Below, one piece after another: positions 1-5,781 of a DNA stretch of 5,786 nucleotides. A program made the translations under genes and the position numbers. The notes below the pieces were generated by a model. That model saw only the letters and a program-made list of their open reading frames with translations. It ran no database searches and had not been told where the DNA came from. This DNA comes from Bacteroidales bacterium UBA1754 (GTDB lineage Bacteria; Bacteroidota; Bacteroidia; Bacteroidales; Paludibacteraceae): positions 1 to 5,786 of the forward strand of contig DCHK01000022.1 of assembly GCA_002315615.1 (NCBI GenBank). The letters run 5' to 3'. Every line of letters starts with the position of its first letter. Position 1 is the first letter of the stretch.

Positions 1-3
1 TTT

Positions 4-13
4 TGCAAATCTA
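4..13 (-). promoter_or_regulatory. Possible -7 promoter box facing left, out of the window
   Basis: Read on the minus strand this is TAGATTTGCA, a full match to the extended Bacteroidota -7 element TAnnTTTGCA. The same form occurs before the amidase gene and before ppdK. No clear TTTG -33 box is found about 20 bases upstream. The gene it would drive lies outside the window, so the call rests on this one box. Confidence 0.3.
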
Positions 14-74
14 AGGTAAAGGGGGATGTAATATTTACGTTTATCGTTGATTTACAATATATTACGTATAGAAG

Positions 75-97
75 TCCCCTTTAGGGGATTTAGGGGT
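75..97. repeat. CCCC/GGGG hairpin with TTTAGGGG direct repeat
   Basis: TCCCCT at 75-80 pairs with AGGGGA at 83-88, giving a GC-rich hairpin. TTTAGGGG occurs at 80-87 and again at 89-96 (period 9), so the CCCC arm could pair with either GGGG. In the direction of the amidase transcript the element lies just beyond the terminator at 98-124. It looks like a dispersed intergenic repeat of the REP type, but copy number cannot be judged from one window. Confidence 0.5.
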
Positions 98-124
98 AAA
101 AAAAGCGATGGCTTACGCCACCGC
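98..124 (-). terminator. Intrinsic terminator downstream of the amidase gene
   Basis: On the minus strand, 124-105 folds into an 8-bp GC-rich stem (GCGGTGGC with GCCATCGC, one G-U wobble) closed by a GTAA (GNRA-type) tetraloop. Seven T residues follow directly at 104-98. The wobble is a mismatch on the plus strand, so the element is best formed in leftward transcripts. It begins about 110 bases after the amidase stop codon and is the natural end of that transcript. Confidence 0.75.
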
Positions 125-136
125 CTAATTTATATC

Positions 137-177
137 GTGCTTTCAGCACTTTGTTCGGTGCGAATGATTATTCGCCC
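137..177. repeat. Two adjacent short hairpins in the amidase 3' region
   Basis: The first hairpin is GTGCT (137-141), loop TTC, AGCAC (145-149). The second is GCGAAT (160-165), loop GATT, ATTCGC (170-175), extendable by GG/CC with one bulged T. Both stems are perfect and 8-11 bases apart from their neighbours. With the terminator and the CCCC/GGGG hairpin they form a row of four stem-loops in about 100 bases. This suggests a REP-like composite repeat or a structured 3' UTR that protects the mRNA. I see no ORF here. Confidence 0.5.
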
Positions 178-185
178 CTACTCAC

Positions 186-217
186 AACTCTTAACTCTTA
201 ACTCTTAACTCTTAACT
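186..217. repeat. Tandem heptamer repeat AACTCTT, about 4.6 copies
   Basis: Four exact head-to-tail copies of AACTCTT (186-213) are followed by a partial AACT (214-217). On the minus strand the unit reads AAGAGTT. It lies just after the amidase stop codon and does not touch the reading frame, so slippage would change only the length of the 3' UTR. Confidence 0.9.
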
Positions 218-234
218 ATATGCTATATGCTATA
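216..234. repeat. Tandem heptamer repeat CTATATG, about 2.7 copies
   Basis: Two exact copies of CTATATG (216-222, 223-229) plus CTATA (230-234) directly abut the AACTCTT array, sharing two bases with it. The period is again 7, although the unit is different. The array ends two bases before the amidase stop codon (237-239). Confidence 0.8.
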
Positions 235-236
235 CA

Positions 237-1550
237 CTACTCCACTTCTACCCCCAACACATTGTATGCCTTTCCATCGTGGAGAATGAGGATTTGACCA
301 TCTTTCAACACCTTTTGAGTTTCGTTTTCCGACTTTTTGACACTTACTTCTTCTATACCAGAAGGGGTAACTTTTCCTAAAATTGTGAATTCAAACCATT
401 TTCCAAATTCTTGCAAGATAGCACATTTTACAGTTCTATTACTCAAATTATACACGTTAGACCATTGAGTGTGGCTGGTAGGTTTAGCAGGATTAGGATC
501 TTGTGCCACGGCTTGCAAAAGCGATTGCGCCTGTGCCTCGGTCAAAGTATGATTATAGGCTTTAATCGTATCTCTGAGGATATTATATCGGTCGCGACCG
601 TGGTTGGAGTTTCCTCCAAATTTACAATCCTTTAAGCGAGGATCGGTATAAAAATTGGTTACGTAACGGTCGGTATCAGACTGCAAAACGGTATAAACCG
701 TAGGAACAGTAAGGGTATCCACGTGCATAGGGTCAGCATACGACCACTCAACAACGGCATATTTACCCAACGAATCAGCCAACATAAAATGCAAACTGCC
801 ATTGGCAAGAGTAGCCATATGCATATTGTAGTTTTTCAACAAATTAACAGCACTATCTACCGAACTGCATTGGTCAAGCACCGCACGCATTGCCACCGAT
901 GTATAAATATCTGGTTTACCTACCTCTTTTTGATCGGTCGGCGAACCATCAAGATGAAGCACAGTAATAGCCAGTCCATCTTCATTCATGCCATCGCAAA
1001 AAAGGTAAGGTGCAAACATCAAACGCGAAATATCGGTAGTATCATCGGCATAGAATCCCTTATGAAAGCCCAACCAGTACGCATCGACAAAACTGATGGA
1101 TTTTTTACCTCCTTCTGGAGCCGTAAAGAGCACCATAGCAGTAGCAGCCGCTTCGGTTTCTCCCTCCATATGACAGAAATCATAGTTGCGCCCCATCAGA
1201 AACTGAGCAGAATCCTTCAATGTAGCGGCGTATGCACTACAACCTGTATTAAATTGCAAAGTTTGTGATTTTGGAGGTTGAACATCGTACAATAGTTTTT
1301 CCAATAAATGGTTGACCGAATCCATACTGGTAGCATTTGCCTGAAGTACCTCGTCAAGGCGATAGTCGATGGTGTAATTCATCAAGTAGAAACGGTCGGA
1401 ATCTAACGACTCGAGCGATGTAAGCATCGTGCGTTTTTGCGCATCTGTAACAAATTGCGAAGGGTTGTTTACAGGAGTAACGGATTGTACCTTACAAGGC
1501 AAGATAAACAAGGCAACAAGCACCGTTGTAAAGAAATGAAAATGTTTCAT
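237..1550 (-). CDS. Exported cysteine Ntn amidase (choloylglycine hydrolase / C45 acyltransferase-like), C-terminal sorting-like tail
   Basis: Predicted linear-amide C-N hydrolase of 437 residues, active outside the cytoplasm; its substrate (bile-salt, N-acyl amino acid, beta-lactam-like or other amide) cannot be read from sequence. Residues 1-23 form a signal peptide with a hydrophobic core and a V-Q-S cleavage site. A segment of about 80 residues precedes the likely nucleophile Cys104 (TGCSAYAA), so self-cleavage at Gly103-Cys104 would expose it. Other family marks are GRNYDF (Arg121, Asp124), DGMNEDGLAI (Asn189), VTNFYTDP (Asn299), GRDRYNIL (319-325 region) and TQWSNVYNL (361-369). This pattern looks closer to the acyl-CoA:6-APA acyltransferase (C45) branch than to classical bile-salt hydrolases. 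The last 35 residues, with KDGQILIL and GKAYNVLG, resemble a type IX secretion tail. There is no Shine-Dalgarno sequence; the start is fixed by the signal peptide and a promoter about 25 bases upstream. It has its own promoter and terminator. Confidence 0.85.
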   Translation of the reverse strand: MKHFHFFTTVLVALFILPCKVQSVTPVNNPSQFVTDAQKRTMLTSLESLDSDRFYLMNYTIDYRLDEVLQANATSMDSVNHLLEKLLYDVQPPKSQTLQFNTGCSAYAATLKDSAQFLMGRNYDFCHMEGETEAAATAMVLFTAPEGGKKSISFVDAYWLGFHKGFYADDTTDISRLMFAPYLFCDGMNEDGLAITVLHLDGSPTDQKEVGKPDIYTSVAMRAVLDQCSSVDSAVNLLKNYNMHMATLANGSLHFMLADSLGKYAVVEWSYADPMHVDTLTVPTVYTVLQSDTDRYVTNFYTDPRLKDCKFGGNSNHGRDRYNILRDTIKAYNHTLTEAQAQSLLQAVAQDPNPAKPTSHTQWSNVYNLSNRTVKCAILQEFGKWFEFTILGKVTPSGIEEVSVKKSENETQKVLKDGQILILHDGKAYNVLGVEVE

Positions 1551-1577
1551 AATTATAAGATTTTATTGTGTTATGAC

Positions 1578-1610
1578 TGCAAAACTACACTTTTTTCTTA
1601 CAAATACAAA
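1578..1610 (-). promoter_or_regulatory. Promoter of the amidase gene
   Basis: On the minus strand a TTTG -33 box (1610-1607) is followed, after 19 bases, by TAGTTTTGCA (1587-1578). Both match the Bacteroidota housekeeping sigma consensus. Transcription would start near 1573, leaving a short leader of roughly 23 bases before the ATG at 1550. The promoter lies downstream of the ppdK terminator, so the amidase is probably transcribed independently. Confidence 0.7.
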
Positions 1611-1613
1611 CAA

Positions 1614-1625
1614 AATGTGCACATT
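1614..1625. promoter_or_regulatory. Perfect 12-bp palindrome next to the amidase -33 box, possible operator
   Basis: AATGTGCACATT is its own reverse complement. It lies three bases upstream (in the minus direction) of the amidase -33 box, centred about 46 bases before the predicted transcription start. This is a common place for an activator or a repressor to bind. The TGTG/CACA halves recall CRP/FNR-type half-sites but lack their usual central spacer, so the binding protein is unknown. Confidence 0.4.
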
Positions 1626-1648
1626 AGGTAATTTTAATAAAGACCAAC

Positions 1649-1688
1649 AAAAAAAACAGCACCACAATTTTGCGATGCCGTTTTTTTT
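1649..1688 (-). terminator. Intrinsic terminator of ppdK
   Basis: On the minus strand, 1680-1657 forms a 10-bp stem around an AAAT loop, with three G-U wobbles, followed by eight T residues (1656-1649). Eight A residues (1688-1681) precede it. The wobbles are mismatches on the plus strand, so the structure is directional. It starts 25 bases after the ppdK stop codon and separates ppdK from the amidase promoter. Confidence 0.85.
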
Positions 1689-1704
1689 GATTTATCAGAA
1701 AAAA

Positions 1705-4434
1705 TTATTTTCCAAATTTGATAGCCGCTTGTGCTGCAGCCAAACGTGCGATAGGAACACGGAATGGTGAGCAAGAAACGTAGTTCAAACCAACTCTGTG
1801 GCAGAATTCTACCGAAGAAGGTTCGCCACCGTGTTCGCCACAAATACCACATTTCAAATCAGGACGTACGCTACGACCTTTTTCTGTAGCCATTTGTACC
1901 AATTGTCCTACACCATTTTGGTCGAGAACACGGAATGGGTCGTTTTTCAAAATCTTCATATCAAGATATGCTGGCAAGAACGAAGCAATATCGTCTCGGC
2001 TATATCCGAATGTCATTTGAGTCAAGTCGTTAGTACCGAACGAGAAGAATTCTGCTTTTGTAGCAATGCGGTTTGCAGTAAGTGCTGCACGCGGAATTTC
2101 TATCATTGTACCAACTTTGAATTCGATGCTATCACCTTTTTCTTCGAAAAGTTTAGCAGCAGTTTCGCGAATTACTTTTTCTTGGTTAGCAAATTCGTAA
2201 AGAATACCAGTGAGAGGCACCATAATTTCTGGGTGAGTTTCTACGCCTTCTTTCTTCAAATCTAAAGCAGCACCAAGAATTGCGCGAGTTTGCATTTCGG
2301 TAATTTCAGGATATGTATTACCAAGACGGCAACCACGATGTCCGAGCATTGGGTTTTGTTCGTGCAAAGATTCTACACGTTGACGGATAGCTTCGAAAGA
2401 AACACCCATTACTTGTGCCAATTCGCGTTGTTCTTTTTCCTCGTGTGGAACAAATTCGTGCAAAGGTGGGTCGAGCAAACGAACTGTAACAGGACATCCT
2501 TCCATTGCTTTGAAAATTCCGTAGAAGTCTTGTTGTTGGTAAGGCAAAATCTTTGCCAATGCCTTGCGGCGACCATCAACATCTTCTGCCAAAATCATTT
2601 CGCGCATAGCACGTATTTTGTCGCCTTCGAAGAACATATGTTCTGTACGGCAAAGTCCGATACCTACAGCACCAAAGTTGCGAGCCACTTGAGCATCGCG
2701 TGGAGTATCAGCATTTGTGCGAACTACCAAACGTGTGTATTTGTCAGCCAATTTCATCAATGTTGCGAAATCGTCGTCCAATTCTGCTTCTTTTGTAGCA
2801 ACTGCACCTTGATAAACTTCACCAGTAGAACCATTGATAGAAATGTAATCGCCTTCTTTCAACGTTACACCACCAGCGGTAACTGTTTTTGCTACATAGT
2901 CGATAACCAAAGCACCTGCACCCGAAACGCAACATTTACCCATACCACGTGCCACAACGGCAGCGTGTGATGTCATACCACCACGAGCAGTAAGAATACC
3001 TTCGGCAGCAGCCATACCTGCTAAGTCTTCAGGAGAAGTTTCGATACGAACCATTACTACGCGTTCGCCTTTGCTTGCCCATACGGCAGCATCTTCTGCA
3101 CTGAACACTACTTTACCGCAAGCGGCACCAGGAGAAGCAGCCAAACCTTTTGTCAAGACTTTTGCTTCTTTTTGTGCTTTTTTGTCGAAAATTGGGTGGA
3201 GCAATTCGTCCAATTTATTAGGTTCGCAACGAAGAACTGCTGTTTTTTCGTCAATCAAACCTTCGCGTACCAAGTCCATTGCGATTTTAACCATCGCAGC
3301 ACCAGTACGTTTTCCGTTACGAGTTTGCAAGAACCAGAGTTTTCCTTCTTGTACGGTGAACTCCATATCTTGCATATCTTTGTAGTGGTTTTCGAGTTTT
3401 GTTTGGATGCCGTCCAATTCTTTGTAGATTTCTGGCATTGCTTCTTCCATTGAAGGATATTTAGAAGCACGGTCTTCTTCAGAAATACCTTGGAGTTTTG
3501 CCCAACGGCGACTTCCTTCGAGTGTGATTTGTTGTGGAGTACGAATACCTGCTACAACGTCTTCGCCTTGTGCATTTACAAGATATTCACCATTGAAAAG
3601 GTTTTCGCCTGTTGCTGCATTACGGCTGAACGCAACACCAGTAGCAGAAGTATTACCCATATTACCGAATACCATTGCCATAACAGAAACTGCTGTTCCC
3701 CATTCGTCAGGAATTCCTTCCATTTTACGATAAAGAATAGCACGTTCGTTCATCCAGCTACGGAATACAGCGCAGATAGCACCCCAAAGTTGTTCGATTG
3801 GGTTTTCTGGGAAGTCGTTGCCAGTTTGTTTTTTGATGGCTTCTTTGAAAAGTTTAACCAATTTCTTAAGAGAATCAACAGAAAGGTCTTTATCAAGGAC
3901 AACGCCTTGCTCTTTTTTAACGCTTTCGATGATTGCTTCGAATGGGTCGATATCAGTTTTCTTTTCTGGTTTCATACCCAAAACCACATCGCCATACATT
4001 TGTACGAAACGGCGGTATGAGTCATATACAAAATGAGGATTGTTAGTTTTTTTCACCATTCCTTCGGCAACTTTGTCGTTCAAACCGAGGTTAAGAATGG
4101 TATCCATCATACCTGGCATTGAAGCACGTGCACCCGAACGAACAGAAACCAAAAGTGGATTTGCTTCGTCGCCGAATTTGCAGTTCATCAGTCCTTCGAT
4201 GTGTTTAACTGCTGCAAGAACGTCATTTTCAAGTACTTTTACAATTTTGTCTTGTCCAACTTCGTAATACTCGTTGCAGACATCAGTTGTGATTGTGAAT
4301 CCTGGAGGTACAGGAACGCCAATCAAGTTCATCTCAGCGAGGTTGGCACCTTTGCCACCCAATTGCTCACGCATTTGTGCGTTGCCTTCGGCTTTTCCGT
4401 TACCGAATGTGTAAACTCTTTTTTTGTTGTCCAT
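1705..4434 (-). CDS. ppdK: Pyruvate, phosphate dikinase
   Basis: Cytoplasmic enzyme interconverting ATP + phosphate + pyruvate with AMP + diphosphate + PEP. Depending on metabolic state it serves glycolysis with diphosphate use or gluconeogenesis. The 909-residue protein is complete. The N-terminal ATP-grasp nucleotide-binding part (about 1-375) carries LGGKGANLAEM, SVRSGARASMPGMMDT and FLQTRNGKRTG. The central phosphohistidine domain (about 425-545) has GGMTSHAAVVARGMG, with catalytic His490 and Thr488, the equivalent of the residue phosphorylated by PPDK regulatory proteins. The C-terminal PEP/pyruvate barrel (about 560-909) has CRTEHM (Arg596), RLLDPPLHE (Arg652), GHRGCRLG, FGTNDLTQMTFG and CGICGEHGG with the likely acid/base Cys865. 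These residues align with Clostridium symbiosum PPDK (His455, Arg561, Arg617, Cys831) at an offset of 34-35, so the extra length lies in the N-terminal half. PEP synthase is excluded by the overall sequence. No Shine-Dalgarno sequence; a promoter lies about 45 bases upstream. Confidence 0.98.
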   Translation of the reverse strand: MDNKKRVYTFGNGKAEGNAQMREQLGGKGANLAEMNLIGVPVPPGFTITTDVCNEYYEVGQDKIVKVLENDVLAAVKHIEGLMNCKFGDEANPLLVSVRSGARASMPGMMDTILNLGLNDKVAEGMVKKTNNPHFVYDSYRRFVQMYGDVVLGMKPEKKTDIDPFEAIIESVKKEQGVVLDKDLSVDSLKKLVKLFKEAIKKQTGNDFPENPIEQLWGAICAVFRSWMNERAILYRKMEGIPDEWGTAVSVMAMVFGNMGNTSATGVAFSRNAATGENLFNGEYLVNAQGEDVVAGIRTPQQITLEGSRRWAKLQGISEEDRASKYPSMEEAMPEIYKELDGIQTKLENHYKDMQDMEFTVQEGKLWFLQTRNGKRTGAAMVKIAMDLVREGLIDEKTAVLRCEPNKLDELLHPIFDKKAQKEAKVLTKGLAASPGAACGKVVFSAEDAAVWASKGERVVMVRIETSPEDLAGMAAAEGILTARGGMTSHAAVVARGMGKCCVSGAGALVIDYVAKTVTAGGVTLKEGDYISINGSTGEVYQGAVATKEAELDDDFATLMKLADKYTRLVVRTNADTPRDAQVARNFGAVGIGLCRTEHMFFEGDKIRAMREMILAEDVDGRRKALAKILPYQQQDFYGIFKAMEGCPVTVRLLDPPLHEFVPHEEKEQRELAQVMGVSFEAIRQRVESLHEQNPMLGHRGCRLGNTYPEITEMQTRAILGAALDLKKEGVETHPEIMVPLTGILYEFANQEKVIRETAAKLFEEKGDSIEFKVGTMIEIPRAALTANRIATKAEFFSFGTNDLTQMTFGYSRDDIASFLPAYLDMKILKNDPFRVLDQNGVGQLVQMATEKGRSVRPDLKCGICGEHGGEPSSVEFCHRVGLNYVSCSPFRVPIARLAAAQAAIKFGK

Positions 4435-4478
4435 AATACTTATTATTATATGTAAATTTTTCTACTTTTCTTGCAAAA

Positions 4479-4513
4479 TGCAAAGATACGAAAAAGAAAC
4501 GAGAAACGAGAAA
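4479..4513 (-). promoter_or_regulatory. Promoter of ppdK
   Basis: TATCTTTGCA (4488-4479, minus strand) is a full match to the extended Bacteroidota -7 element. A TTTC at 4513-4510, 21 bases upstream, is one base off the TTTG -33 consensus. The spacer carries a short tandem heptamer (GAAACGA on the plus strand at 4496-4502 and 4503-4509, then GAAATCT). Transcription from near 4474 would give a leader of about 40 bases. Confidence 0.65.
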
Positions 4514-4586
4514 TCTGACGAGAGAAAATTTCGAAAGCGGCAATTATTGAATTTTATAGAGAAAAAAGTTATCAACAACCTTTTCT

Positions 4587-4623
4587 AAAAAATGATGAAA
4601 TCACTTACGAATAGTCATTTTTT
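4587..4623. repeat. A/T-rich inverted repeat with 9-bp arms
   Basis: AAAAAATGA (4587-4595) and TCATTTTTT (4615-4623) are exact reverse complements separated by 19 bases. In the rightward direction the second arm ends in six T residues, but no gene lies upstream on that strand and the stem is AT-rich. It is not a convincing terminator; it may be a protein site or chance in AT-rich DNA. Confidence 0.35.
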
Positions 4624-4640
4624 GTTTTTATAAAAAAAAT

Positions 4641-4691
4641 ATTCGCAAAATGATTATCACATATTAAATAAAAATTTATACATTTGCGAAT
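4641..4691. repeat. Inverted repeat around the ddl core promoter, possible operator
   Basis: ATTCGCAAAATG (4641-4652) and CATTTGCGAAT (4681-4691) are reverse complements apart from one extra A in the left arm, with 28 bases between them. The right arm overlaps the ddl -7 box and the left arm lies just upstream of where the -33 box should be. A dimeric regulator could bind both. Alternatively, the left arm may be a weak leftward -7-like sequence, since it reads TCATTTTG on the minus strand. Confidence 0.45.
4679..4686 (+). promoter_or_regulatory. -7 box of the ddl promoter
   Basis: TACATTTG is a full match to TAnnTTTG. The only -33 candidate at suitable spacing is a poor TTAT at 4654-4657, 21 bases upstream. 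This suggests a weak or activator-dependent promoter. Transcription would start near 4694, giving a leader of about 65 bases. Confidence 0.55.
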
Positions 4692-4706
4692 GTATATGGT
4701 AATCAA

Positions 4707-4754
4707 CAGTTTTTCAACTGAAAATTAACAAAAATTGTACTTTTTTCAACAGGA
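4707..4754 (+). promoter_or_regulatory. ddl leader: small hairpin and AGGA ribosome-binding sequence
   Basis: CAGTT (4707-4711) and AACTG (4716-4720) form a 5-bp hairpin with a TTTC loop. An AGGA at 4751-4754 lies six bases before the ddl ATG and is the only Shine-Dalgarno-like sequence before any start in the window. A related TTTTTCAAC string occurs at 4710-4718 and again at 4742-4750. Confidence 0.4.
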
Positions 4755-4760
4755 AAAGAA

Positions 4761-5726
4761 ATGAAAAATATAGCAATCGTTGCTGGTGGCGACTCATCAG
4801 AAAATGTGGTTTCGCTGAAAAGCGCACAAGGTTTGTATTCTTTTATCGGCGACAAGTATAATCGTTTCATTGTAACCATTGTAGGTAAAGAATGGCAAGT
4901 GCAAATTTCCGAAACGGAGAAATATCCCATCGACAAGAACGATTTTTCATTTACCCGAGGTGGCGTGAAAACGACTTTCGATTTTGCCTATATTACTATT
5001 CACGGCACGCCTGGCGAAAATGGTATTCTTCAAGGTTATTTTGATTTGATAGGAATGCCTTATTCTTGTTGTGGTGTGTTGGCTGCGGCAATGACGTTCA
5101 ATAAATATACTTGCAACCAATACTTGAAAGGTTTTGGTGTGAACATAGCAAAAAGTGTTCGGTTACGTAAAGGCGATAAAATCGATGCGAAGAATATTTT
5201 ATCGGAACTTGGCTTGCCTGTATTCGTAAAACCAAACGTGGGCGGAAGTAGTTTTGGCACAACTAAAGTGAAGACCGAGGCAGATTTGCCTCCTGCTATT
5301 GATGTGGCTTTTGCCGAAGGTTGCGAAGTGATAATAGAAAGTTTTATGAAAGGTACGGAAATTACTTGTGGAATTTACAAAACGAAAACAAAAACAACCG
5401 TTTTCCCTATTACCGAAGTTGTTTCCGAAAACGAATTTTTCGATTACAATGCGAAATACAACGGACAAGTATCGGAAATTACACCTGCTCGTTTGTCGGC
5501 AGAAGTAACAAAACGTGTACAGCAACTTACGTCAGAAATTTACGATATTGTGGGTGCTCAAGGCATTATCCGTGTGGACTACATTATTACCGAAGGCGAT
5601 AAAATAAATTTGCTCGAAGTGAACACAACACCAGGAATGACACCAACAAGTTTCATTCCACAACAAGTTCGTGCAGCAGGTTTGAATATTGCCGATGTGA
5701 TGAGCGATATAATTGAGAATAACTAG
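4761..5726 (+). CDS. ddl: D-alanine--D-alanine ligase
   Basis: Cytoplasmic ATP-dependent ligase that joins two D-alanines for the peptidoglycan precursor UDP-MurNAc-pentapeptide. The complete 321-residue protein has the usual family length. The N-terminal domain holds AGGDSSENVVS with Glu14, which binds the first D-Ala, and HGTPGENGILQGYFDLIGMPY (78-101 region). The ATP-grasp part carries LPVFVKPNVGGSSFG (152-166), IIESFMKGTE (191-200), FFDYNAKY with Tyr229, IRVDY (270-274) and LLEVNTTPGMTP (284-295), whose Glu286 and Asn288 are the expected metal ligands. Tyr229 corresponds to Tyr216 of E. coli DdlB, which favours D-Ala-D-Ala over the D-Ala-D-Lac product of Van ligases. The start is supported by an AGGA six bases upstream and by the conserved MKNIAIVAGG beginning. 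The gene is divergent from ppdK. No intrinsic terminator is visible in the 60 bases that follow. Confidence 0.97.
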   Translation: MKNIAIVAGGDSSENVVSLKSAQGLYSFIGDKYNRFIVTIVGKEWQVQISETEKYPIDKNDFSFTRGGVKTTFDFAYITIHGTPGENGILQGYFDLIGMPYSCCGVLAAAMTFNKYTCNQYLKGFGVNIAKSVRLRKGDKIDAKNILSELGLPVFVKPNVGGSSFGTTKVKTEADLPPAIDVAFAEGCEVIIESFMKGTEITCGIYKTKTKTTVFPITEVVSENEFFDYNAKYNGQVSEITPARLSAEVTKRVQQLTSEIYDIVGAQGIIRVDYIITEGDKINLLEVNTTPGMTPTSFIPQQVRAAGLNIADVMSDIIENN

Positions 5727-5767
5727 CAAATTCAATTAAAAAAATTAAAATAATTAAGAAAATTACA

Positions 5768-5781
5768 TTAGTGTCCACTAA
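5768..5781. repeat. 14-base palindrome at the right window edge
   Basis: TTAGTG and CACTAA are exact reverse complements around a TC centre, followed by an A-run. On the plus strand the run is A, not T, so it does not act as a ddl terminator. On the minus strand T residues precede the stem, so it is not a terminator there either. It could be the end of an insertion sequence or another dispersed repeat continuing beyond the window; no transposase is visible to support this. The AT-rich bases 5727-5767 hold nothing else I recognise. Confidence 0.4.

Larger units (their letters stand above)
4435..4760. other. Divergent intergenic region between ppdK and ddl
   Basis: These 326 bases hold no credible gene. 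They are very AT-rich and contain a ppdK promoter on the left, a ddl promoter on the right and several inverted repeats between them. Short ORFs crossing this stretch are extensions of shadow frames of the flanking genes. Confidence 0.85.

Noticed and set aside
186..234. CRISPR-like array
   Set aside because: The units are 7 bases long, directly adjacent and have no spacers; these are simple tandem repeats.
723..1268. Plus-strand open frame of 181 codons opposite the amidase gene
   Set aside because: It lies antisense to a well-supported enzyme with family motifs, and its translation shows no domain or plausible start context.
1480..1500. Lipoprotein signal at Cys19 of the amidase
   Set aside because: The residues before Cys19 are Ile-Leu-Pro. 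Proline at -1 does not fit a lipobox, and V-Q-S at 21-23 gives a good signal peptidase I site.
2290..2970. Long plus-strand open frame of 226 codons opposite ppdK (and others at 1798-2265 and 3490-4020)
   Set aside because: All lie antisense to the highly conserved ppdK frame. The translations are rich in Cys, Phe and His, contain no recognisable motif, and fit the mirror image of a gene with biased codons.
4569..4577. DnaA-box-like TTATCAACA in the divergent intergenic region
   Set aside because: A single copy with a mismatch to TTATNCACA, without a cluster or origin-type neighbouring genes, in AT-rich DNA where such strings are expected by chance.
4761..5726. Vancomycin-resistance-type D-Ala-D-Lac ligase
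   Set aside because: The protein keeps the DYNAKY loop tyrosine (Tyr229) and the overall Bacteroidales Ddl sequence, and no vanH or vanX neighbour is visible.
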